From Alphaproteobacteria bacterium (lineage in GTDB: Bacteria > Pseudomonadota > Alphaproteobacteria > Rhizobiales > Hyphomicrobiaceae): a stretch of DNA of 32,783 nucleotides. A program made the translations under genes and the position numbers. Where the stretch lies: NCBI GenBank assembly GCA_022600345.1, contig JAHZKP010000084.1:1-32783 (forward strand), in the 5' to 3' direction. Shown here one piece after another: positions 26,413-32,783 of this stretch. Every line of letters begins with the position of its first letter. Position 1 is the stretch's first letter. The notes beneath the pieces were generated by a model, which saw nothing but the letters and a program-made list of their open reading frames with translations, was not told where the DNA came from and made no database searches.

Positions 26413-27168
26413 TCAGTCTTCGCTGACGCCGTAGCGATGCAGATCCATTCCGTAGATCTGAAGCCAGTTCTTGGCCTCTTCCATGCGGGGAACCGCCCGG
26501 TCGACAAGCGCCCAGAACCGTGGGCCGTGATTCATTTCGCGCAAATGCGCCACTTCATGGGCTGCGACGTAATCCAGAACGAACGGCGGAGCCATCACCA
26601 GGCGCCAGGAAAACGACAGCGCACCTGTTGATGAGCATGATCCCCAGCGGCTCGTCTGGTCCCGGACCGTCAGCTTCTGGGGCGTCACGCCAATTCTGTT
26701 GGCGTGAAACGAAACGCGCTGTTCAAGATCCCTGCGCGCCTGTCGGAACAGCCACTTGCGCAGCCGCGAGGGACCGGTGTCTTCTAGCTGTGCAACGCGA
26801 ATTTCACGATAACCGCGCGAGGGCTGATGCAGTTTGACGACGCCGGCTCCGCGCACCGGCTTGACGAACACAATGCGGTGCGGCGTGCCCCTGAGCGGCA
26901 TCACGTTTCGATGTTCGAAGGGGACGGGATCGGGCAGGCTGCCAAGTCGCTCGCGAACCCAATCGATGTGGCGGTGGACGAACGACCCGGCTTCACCAAG
27001 GTCGCACTGCGAGGGAAGTGTCACGATGACCGCGCGACGCGTGCGGCTCACCCGCAGTGTCAGGCGCCGGGCTTTCGGATGGCGGCGCACTTCCACCGGA
27101 GCGCCCAGATCACCCAGGCGGGGGTCTTCCAACGAGACAGGTTTTCGTTCGCTTGCGGCCCGGGACAT
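26413..27168 (-). CDS. YgjP-like (DUF45) metallopeptidase
   Basis: 251 residues. The C-terminal half has the DUF45 pattern: RDQTSRWGSCSSTGALSF, WRLVMAPPFVLDYVAAHEVAHL with the zinc-binding HEVAH and a downstream NHGPRFWALV carrying the likely third ligand. The N-terminal half has the family's VRRHPKARRLTLRVS segment. Related YgjP proteins are presumed cytosolic zinc proteases; the physiological substrate is unknown. ATG 27168 was chosen because GCAAGG is 8 nt upstream; 27183 is possible. Confidence 0.88.
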   Translation of the reverse strand: MSRAASERKPVSLEDPRLGDLGAPVEVRRHPKARRLTLRVSRTRRAVIVTLPSQCDLGEAGSFVHRHIDWVRERLGSLPDPVPFEHRNVMPLRGTPHRIVFVKPVRGAGVVKLHQPSRGYREIRVAQLEDTGPSRLRKWLFRQARRDLEQRVSFHANRIGVTPQKLTVRDQTSRWGSCSSTGALSFSWRLVMAPPFVLDYVAAHEVAHLREMNHGPRFWALVDRAVPRMEEAKNWLQIYGMDLHRYGVSED

Positions 27169-27599
27169 CAAGAAGCCTTGCACGGGTAAACTGGGTTGTT
27201 CGTAGGGGTCCGGTCGTAGGGTCCAGCCCGGGTTTGAGGCTTAAAATGCGTCGGATATCGACGCTTGGCCTTCGGTCCGCCTGATGCCAGTTGATCGGTT
27301 CGTAACTCACCAAGTCTACCAGCTTCGCAAGCCTTCGCGCCAGTGCCATAACGCAACAAGATTGCCAGCCAATAGTGGTGTAACGCACGCGCATCACAGG
27401 CACCGCAAGAAAGCTGTCAAATCCGCGACGCTTTGCAAAAATTCAGCAATGTCAATAATTTGGCAGGGTGATCATCCGCCAAGGCAGGCGCGTCCCATTA
27501 GGAACACGTGAGATGAATTAGCAACATACCCCACGAACATACCTCTTGACGCATGGCCGAATCAAGGCGTCGCCGACCAAATCAGATTCGTTGGATTGC
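27169..27599. other. Gene-free region between the metallopeptidase and phaZ
   Basis: About 430 bp without a convincing gene. CCGACCAAATC at 27573-27583 matches the inner part of the MITE end and may be a decayed remnant or chance. No clear phaZ terminator was seen on the minus strand. Confidence 0.4.
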
Positions 27600-29117
27600 T
27601 TAACGCCCGCCAAATAATCCGTGCACAATCAAACTCGACGCCAGTGCCCAGAGTCTGAAGGGCGCCATTATGCCTGCCGCATGGTCCTGTTTGTCCGCCT
27701 GGGCAGCCGGCCGTGTTCCAAGCGGCAGTCCGGAATTCTTGAACCTGCAAACCATCGGGTCAGGCCTGGCATCGTTGGCTGCCGCAAATGTAAAAGCCAC
27801 ATCGGAAATTTCACAGGCGCTGGCGTGGGCAGCCGACTTGGTCGCCCTGCTATCGATTTTAGCCACCTCAACGATGTGCTCGGCACGGGCGTCGTGTGTG
27901 CGAACGAATTGGGTAATCCGCGGTGCAATATCGCGGCGGAACCGCGAGCCGTTGAAAATGCCATAATGGCCGACGCCGGGTACTTCGTAGTGGTGCCGCT
28001 TATCAGCACTGATGCGCGGGGTCAGATCATGGGCTGCGCGGCACTGCCCAATGCCGGTGATGTCGTCCTTTTCGCCCTCGATGGTCATCAGCGCAACCCG
28101 GTGAATGGCACCTGGATCAACCCTGCGCCCACGATGATACATCTCGCCCTTGGGCAGTGCGTGGCGAACAAACACAGTATCTATCGTCTGCAGGAAGAAT
28201 TCCGCAGTCAGGTCCATGACGGCCAGATACTCGTCATAAAAAATCCGGTGTTTTTCCGCCGAGTCGCAGTCGCCGTGCACCAGATGCATGAACATGTCTT
28301 TGTGCGCGACCATGTGGCGGTCGACATTCATGGTCATGAAGCCGGTGAGTTGCAAAAAGCCCGGATAGACCGAGCGGCCGTATCCCTGGTTTGGCCACGG
28401 CACCACCTCGATAGCGTTGCTGGCAAACCAGTCGGACCCCTTCTCTTCGGCCAGTTCGTTGACCGCTGTCGGGTTGACGCGTGTATCGACCGGGCCGCCG
28501 GCAAAGATCAGCGAGGCAGGGACGTTCGGATCGCCATCGGCCTCCATGAGAGAAACCGCGGCCAGGACCGGCACGCTGGGCTGGCACACGGCGAAGACGT
28601 GAACGTCGCCGCCGAAGTAGGAGATCATCTCCTGGATGTAATCGATGTAGGAATCGAGGTCGAAAGAGCCCTGTGAAACCGGCACCGACCGGGCGTCCTG
28701 CCAGTCGGTGATATAGACGTCGTATTCTGGAAGGAAGCGCTCCACCGTCCCGCGCAGCAGGGTCGCGTAATGACCCGACATCGGCGCTGCTAGCAGGATC
28801 TTTGGATCGCGGTCGTTGCGCTCATCGGTAATGGAGCGTGCAAACCGGATCATTTTGCAAAACGGCTTTTCCCAGACGGTCTCTTCGCGAACCAAGACCT
28901 GGTTGCCGTCGACGACCGTGGAGTGCAGACCGAAACTTGGCTTGGCATAGCGCCGTGTCGTGCGTTCGAAAACTTCGCACGCCGCCGCCGCATGTCGTCC
29001 TATCGAGGTATGCGTGAACGGATTGAACGGGTGCTTGAAAAAAGCTTCGTAGTTACCGGCAGCAGCGCGCGCAGGTGCGGCGGCAGCATGGCTGAGTTCA
29101 TACCAATTATAGAGCAC
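27600..29117 (-). CDS. phaZ: Intracellular polyhydroxyalkanoate depolymerase
   Basis: 505 residues from GTG 29117, which has GGAGGGGG at good spacing and gives the typical PhaZ N-terminus MLYNWYELSHA; the longer frame to 29192 lacks these. The enzyme mobilises stored polyhydroxybutyrate to hydroxyacids in the cytoplasm. The nucleophile is the Cys178 in FAVCQPSVPVL, a cysteine lipase-box as in Ralstonia PhaZ; DITGIGQC, HHYEVPGVGHYGIFNGSRFR supplies the distal catalytic His region. The C-terminus is about 75 residues longer than usual, with Ala-rich sequence. The gene is divergent from regB. Confidence 0.93.
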   Translation of the reverse strand: MLYNWYELSHAAAAPARAAAGNYEAFFKHPFNPFTHTSIGRHAAAACEVFERTTRRYAKPSFGLHSTVVDGNQVLVREETVWEKPFCKMIRFARSITDERNDRDPKILLAAPMSGHYATLLRGTVERFLPEYDVYITDWQDARSVPVSQGSFDLDSYIDYIQEMISYFGGDVHVFAVCQPSVPVLAAVSLMEADGDPNVPASLIFAGGPVDTRVNPTAVNELAEEKGSDWFASNAIEVVPWPNQGYGRSVYPGFLQLTGFMTMNVDRHMVAHKDMFMHLVHGDCDSAEKHRIFYDEYLAVMDLTAEFFLQTIDTVFVRHALPKGEMYHRGRRVDPGAIHRVALMTIEGEKDDITGIGQCRAAHDLTPRISADKRHHYEVPGVGHYGIFNGSRFRRDIAPRITQFVRTHDARAEHIVEVAKIDSRATKSAAHASACEISDVAFTFAAANDARPDPMVCRFKNSGLPLGTRPAAQADKQDHAAGIMAPFRLWALASSLIVHGLFGGR

Positions 29118-29430
29118 GGCGTTGTTCCCCCTCCGCCTGGCAAGTGATATCGCCCCTAAGGATGCCCATCGACACGCGATGTCGCGATCCAACTTGCCAG
29201 GTCCCCCAAGACCCCACTGTAGTGTTTGTGGCGCAATGTCACAGACAACGTTCGGCTAGTTGACGCCTTATTTTGAACAGCGAGTCGTTAACTTGCCCTG
29301 ATTCGGGTTGCCGAGGGAACCTGATTGAGCCCGTTCGAATGAGTTTGCGCACCTTCAAGGCACATAGGGCTATTCGGGCAACTGCACGCGGCTATCGCTT
29401 GGCAATTGATGGTGGCCTCAAGTGTTGGCG

Positions 29431-29445
29431 ACCAATACTATTGGT
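29431..29445. promoter_or_regulatory. Palindromic operator upstream of regB
   Basis: ACCAATACTATTGGT is a perfect 7-bp inverted repeat around one base, about 100 nt before the regB start and in the divergent phaZ/regB region. It has the form of a repressor site; the regulator is unknown. The rest of 29118-29545 holds no gene. Confidence 0.45.
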
Positions 29446-29545
29446 TATGTATTACCCAAGTCGGTGGCTGTGGTCTTCTGCTTGCCGATAGCGCGACTGA
29501 GCTTCTTGAAGTAAAGGTGTAATCAAGCTGTCTGCTCAAAGTGAA

Positions 29546-30886
29546 TTGTTCCGGCTGACCGGCTTCGGTCAAGAGCAAGTTCGACTGGCGACCATCGTGC
29601 GGCTGCGTTGGATTGCAGTCTTTGGACAGTTGCTTGCGATATGCTTCGTTTATTTCGGCCTCGGCTTCGAATTACCGCTGGCCTACTGTTTGGTGCTGAT
29701 TGCGCTGTCGGCGTGGCTGAATGTATTTCTGCTCCTGCAGTTTCCCCAGCGCCACCGCATGAGTGCGCCCTTTGCAGCTACGCTGCTAACTTACGACATG
29801 CTCCAACTCGCCGGCTTGATCTACTTTACAGGCGGCATTGGTAATCCGTTCGTCATGTTGCTGGTTGCGCCGTGCATCGTCTCCGCTGCAATTCTGCCCG
29901 CCGGCTTCACCATAGCAATCTGCGCCATTACCATCGTCTGCGCCTACGGTCTGACTTACGAATACTGGCCGCTGCCTTGGTATCATGGCATCAGGTTCGA
30001 ATTGCCCATCCTCTACAAGGTCGGCATCCTCACGGCCGTCGGATCGGGATTGGTCTTCCTGGCGTTCTATGTGCGCCGCCTGGCCCAGGAAAGCCGGGAC
30101 ATGTCGACGGCACTGACGGCAACCGAACTGGTCCTGGCGCGCGAACAAAAGCTGCATGCGCTAGACGGGCTTGCCGCCGCTGCCGCTCATGAATTGGGCA
30201 CTCCCCTTTCAACGATTTATCTCGTCGCCAAGGAATTGCAGGCGGAGCTGGGGCCCGATCATCCCAACGCCGCCGACTTGGCATTGCTTCAATCGCAATC
30301 CGATCGCTGCCGCGCCATCCTCAAAAAACTGACCCGCAAGCCCAGCGAGCAGGACCCGATGCATGCGGCAATCTCGATTGAGGAACTGATCAACGAAGCC
30401 GGCGCTCCGTATTCCGAATTGGGCAAAGTCCTGATGATTTCGGCGGCCCCTGCCGAGGGGGCAACAGGCGACGGTGCTGTTGAACCTGTTGGCCTGCGCC
30501 AACCCGGTCTGCTCTACGGCCTGGGCAACATAATCGAAAACGCAATCGACTTCGCCCGCTTTACCGTCAACGTTACAGCCCGTTGGGACAAAGATACCGT
30601 CATCGTAGAGATTCTCGACGACGGCCCCGGCTTTCCAGCCGATCTGATCGATTCAATCGGCGACCCCTATGTAACGACCAGGGGCGGGCATTCCGGCAAG
30701 CAATCCAAGGAGGCATCTGGTCTGGGGCTTGGGTTTTTCATCGCCAAAACGCTTTTGGAACGCTCAGGTGCGTCACTCGAGTTGGAGAACCGCTCCGGGG
30801 AAAAGACCGGCGCATTGGTCCGCCTGACGTGGCCGCGTTCAGCTTTTGCAGCCCCCGACGGCTGGCGCGCCCACCAGCTTGCCTAA
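29546..30886 (+). CDS. regB: Redox sensor histidine kinase RegB (PrrB/ActS)
   Basis: 446 residues from TTG 29546. Six N-terminal membrane helices (about 20-175) include the quinone-sensing motif GGIGNPF (96-102). The H-box AAAAHELGTPLSTI has phospho-acceptor His215, and the redox-active Cys255 lies in QSDRCRAIL. N and G boxes follow (NIIENAIDFA, DDGPGF, GLGLGFFIA). RegB phosphorylates RegA under reducing conditions. The start is unclear: AAAGGTG fits an in-frame CTG at 29528 better than the TTG. The gene precedes regA by about 150 nt and lies opposite phaZ. Confidence 0.95.
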   Translation: MFRLTGFGQEQVRLATIVRLRWIAVFGQLLAICFVYFGLGFELPLAYCLVLIALSAWLNVFLLLQFPQRHRMSAPFAATLLTYDMLQLAGLIYFTGGIGNPFVMLLVAPCIVSAAILPAGFTIAICAITIVCAYGLTYEYWPLPWYHGIRFELPILYKVGILTAVGSGLVFLAFYVRRLAQESRDMSTALTATELVLAREQKLHALDGLAAAAAHELGTPLSTIYLVAKELQAELGPDHPNAADLALLQSQSDRCRAILKKLTRKPSEQDPMHAAISIEELINEAGAPYSELGKVLMISAAPAEGATGDGAVEPVGLRQPGLLYGLGNIIENAIDFARFTVNVTARWDKDTVIVEILDDGPGFPADLIDSIGDPYVTTRGGHSGKQSKEASGLGLGFFIAKTLLERSGASLELENRSGEKTGALVRLTWPRSAFAAPDGWRAHQLA

Positions 30887-30890
30887 GAAG

Positions 30891-30906
30891 AAACCCGGCA
30901 GGGTTT
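30891..30906 (+). terminator. Short hairpin after regB
   Basis: AAACCC-GGCA-GGGTTT lies 4 nt after the regB stop. It is a weak stem without a T-run, so attenuation between regB and regA is possible but unproven. The following TTGATTTACTTATACT suggests a separate regA promoter near 30960. Confidence 0.35.
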
Positions 30907-31035
30907 GATGGAAGCATTTGCGCCACAGCAAGGGTTTCATCATAATCATGGCGGTCTTGATTTACTTATACTCACGAAGGACTTGGCGAGAACTTTCCAG
31001 ACACTATGCTGGCGCCAGTCAGGAGGATACGACCC

Positions 31036-31608
31036 GTGGACAATAACAACGAAGATCTCTCGTTTCGCCAGGATGAACTGCCCGAAGATGCTTCCCTGGT
31101 GATTATGGACGACGACAAGGCTTTCCTGCAGCGCCTTGGCCGCGCGATGGAGCAGCGCGGATTCGCCGTTCGCATGGCGGACACCGTGACCGAAGGTCTA
31201 AGCTTGGTTCGCCAGCAGCCACCCGCGTTCGCCGTCGTTGATATGCGCCTGGAAGACGGCAACGGCCTTGAGGTCGTCGCTGAACTCTCCAAGCTGCGCC
31301 CAAACGCTCGCGCAGTCGTCCTGACCGGCTATGGCAACATTGCAACCGCCGTAACGGCAGTTAAGTTGGGTGCGGTCGATTATCTGGCAAAGCCCGCCGA
31401 TGCTGACGAGGTCACCGACGCCCTGCTGGCCCCGCCCAATTCCAAGGCCGCTCCTCCAGAAAACCCGATGTCTGCGGACCGCGTCCGCTGGGAGCACATC
31501 CAGCGCGTCTACGAACTTTGCAACCGCAACGTTTCCGAGACCGCCCGCCGCCTCAATATGCACCGCCGCACCCTGCAGCGGATCTTGGCGAAGCGCGCCC
31601 CCAAGTAG
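31036..31608 (+). CDS. regA: Response regulator RegA (PrrA/ActR)
   Basis: 190 residues from GTG 31036, fixed by AGGAGG at 31021-31026. The receiver domain has the acidic pocket MDDD (24-27), phospho-acceptor Asp69 in VVDMRLEDG and the Lys of YLAKP. A Pro-rich linker leads to a Fis-type HTH ending NVSETARRLNMHRRTLQRIL (about 164-183), the highly conserved RegA signature. Phosphorylated RegA controls respiration, nitrogen and carbon genes in response to redox state. Partner kinase is the gene immediately upstream. Confidence 0.97.
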   Translation: MDNNNEDLSFRQDELPEDASLVIMDDDKAFLQRLGRAMEQRGFAVRMADTVTEGLSLVRQQPPAFAVVDMRLEDGNGLEVVAELSKLRPNARAVVLTGYGNIATAVTAVKLGAVDYLAKPADADEVTDALLAPPNSKAAPPENPMSADRVRWEHIQRVYELCNRNVSETARRLNMHRRTLQRILAKRAPK

Positions 31609-31843
31609 GTGCGCCCGCGCCGACGATCGAGTAGCACTTCGATTGTCGGCCGCTCGCCCGGCGGTGCCTTGCAGTTGTCATTTACAGATGACCTGTATTG
31701 GCACGCTGCCTAATGAACTGTTGAGGCTGCGGTAAGGGAAACTGGCGCCGCCCTCGACGTTTCGGAAATTCTTAAACCCTCCCCTCGATTGTGGCGCATG
31801 GGCAAATGTGTGCTCCGCCCGGGCCGAGCTGGAGGTTGAATTG

Positions 31844-32590
31844 ATGAAGTCGGTATTCGTTCGCGTTTTGCGCAAGTCGCGAAAGCAGTCCCCGTCGGCC
31901 TTTGCCAGCAACGAGAGCGGAACCATCGCCGTCCTGTTTGCGTTGCTGCTGGTGCCCATCCTTGGCATCGTCTTCGGCGGCATCGACTATAGCCGCGCCC
32001 TCACCGTTCAAGGCCAACTCCAGACCGCCGCCGACGCCGCCGCCGTCAGTGCGGCAGCCCGCCTTGGCGAGGGCAAGGACGCTGCAAAGGGAGCCTTTGA
32101 AGCCTCCTTCCGCGCCAATCTACCCGAGAACCTTCGCGATCAACCCTACGACCTGAAGATCGCCGGCAACGACAAACAGCTCAAAGTCGAAATCAATGCC
32201 AGCGTCCCCACCACGCTTGTCGCGATGCTGGGCGTCAGCAAGCTCGACGTGACGGCCGCCTCGACCGCCAAGCCACCACAGCCCAAACTGTTTGCTCGTA
32301 GCAAGGCTGGCGGCATCCCGCAGGAAGCCCTGCCGCAGGGCGCTGCCGGCGCGCAGGCTCGCGCCAAGATCCGCCGCGCCATGCGCCGCAATGGTGGGGC
32401 GGGCGGAATGGCCGCTCCCAAGTTGCCCGACCAGCGTGAGATGGAAGAAGCCCGCCGCAAAATCGAAAGCGCCATGCGTGCCGCCGGCGTTCCCGCCGAT
32501 ATCGCCCGCCAGGTGCAGATGCCCGATCCCGCGGAGATCAAGCGCATGAAGGAAATGATCGCCCGCGAATTAGGCGGTCTTCGGTTCTAG
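31844..32590 (+). CDS. TadE/TadG-like pilus-assembly protein, short
   Basis: 248 residues. The N-terminus has the TadG/TadE-like signature, ESGTIAVLFALLLVPILGIVFGGIDYSR (membrane helix about 27-49), followed by LQTAADAAAVSAA. The C-terminal half is Ala/Arg/Met-rich and not recognised. GGAGG precedes ATG 31844. Full TadG proteins often run to 400-600 residues with a von Willebrand domain; here none is visible. The stop codon TAG at 32588-32590 shares its last base with the first base of MITE copy 3, so the end of the gene may have been cut by the element. No other tad gene is in view. Confidence 0.8.
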   Translation: MKSVFVRVLRKSRKQSPSAFASNESGTIAVLFALLLVPILGIVFGGIDYSRALTVQGQLQTAADAAAVSAAARLGEGKDAAKGAFEASFRANLPENLRDQPYDLKIAGNDKQLKVEINASVPTTLVAMLGVSKLDVTAASTAKPPQPKLFARSKAGGIPQEALPQGAAGAQARAKIRRAMRRNGGAGGMAAPKLPDQREMEEARRKIESAMRAAGVPADIARQVQMPDPAEIKRMKEMIARELGGLRF

Positions 32591-32783
32591 AGCCCTTTCC
32601 GACCAAATCGATACAATTCTGCTTCTCAAGCGGCGAGTCGATCCAGCAGGAAGGTGATGCAATTCGATCTGGTTGATCGGATAAATCGCCTGACTCACTG
32701 GGCGGCCGCCGCTTGGAAGCCCGTATTGGCGGAGCCAATCTACGATTGGACGGGACGGGTGGATCTGCGCCAATATCTGCGCA
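32590..32783 (-). repeat. Partial copy 3 of the MITE-like element
   Basis: Begins with GAGCCCTTTCCGACCAAATC, the terminal repeat, and matches the reverse complement of the right half of copy 2. The window ends inside it. It is in the same relative orientation as copy 1 at the start; the overlapping ends (around 18-40 and 32761-32783) differ at two positions, so the two are distinct copies. Confidence 0.85.

Noticed and set aside
27621-28676. 351-residue plus-strand frame opposite phaZ
   Set aside because: Antisense shadow of a well-supported depolymerase gene in high-GC DNA.

Overview
The window is chromosomal DNA from an alphaproteobacterium, most likely of the order Hyphomicrobiales (Rhizobiales). 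The basis is the gene order mutM - enoyl-CoA hydratase - rpsT - dnaA - dnaN - recF - gyrB, a CtrA-type TTAA-N7-TTAA site beside dnaA, an Irr-type iron control element in front of an mbfA gene, and a RegB/RegA (PrrBA/ActSR) redox two-component pair. Genus cannot be read from the sequence. Both ends of the window fall inside copies of one repeat family, as expected if this is an assembly contig broken at repeats.

Layout. 1-385: end of a repeat copy plus small hairpins. 386-2311: mutM, a small membrane protein on the other strand, and an enoyl-CoA hydratase. 2298-3741: two paralogous four-helix-type membrane proteins on the minus strand with a terminator. 4012-4613: promoter, rpsT, a structured 3' region and a terminator. 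4614-6499: a 1.9 kb gene-free stretch holding an apparently complete 294-bp inverted-repeat element and a probable replication-origin/regulatory region (CtrA box with weak DnaA-box-like sites). 6500-13632: dnaA, dnaN, recF, gyrB, the replication initiation, clamp and repair/topology genes. 13640-18509: accessory and envelope genes: DUF454 membrane protein, a voltage-gated cation channel of the NaChBac family, a small secreted cysteine protein, a GNAT acetyltransferase, an LprI-like periplasmic protein, and a secreted DUF2147 protein carrying a 14-residue charged tandem repeat. 18729-19991: MFS transporter.

20188-22214 reads as a nitric-oxide/nitrosative stress module: an NsrR-type Rrf2 repressor divergent from a group III truncated haemoglobin, a MoaD/ThiS-like protein and a secreted cytochrome P460-family haem protein. 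22350-23365 is an Irr-box-controlled MbfA (ferritin-like plus VIT1-like iron exporter). 23552-26386 is a class A penicillin-binding protein with unusual tails, followed by a YgjP-like metallopeptidase, an intracellular polyhydroxyalkanoate depolymerase, the RegB/RegA redox pair, and a short TadG-like pilus-assembly protein whose stop codon abuts another copy of the inverted-repeat element.

No tRNA, rRNA, CRISPR array, prophage or transposase gene was seen. The most noteworthy signals are the 294-bp MITE-like family, a second small palindromic repeat family, the channel's LEGWPD selectivity filter (a calcium-channel-like variant), the NsrR/globin/MoaD/P460 cluster, and the CtrA site in the dnaA upstream region.
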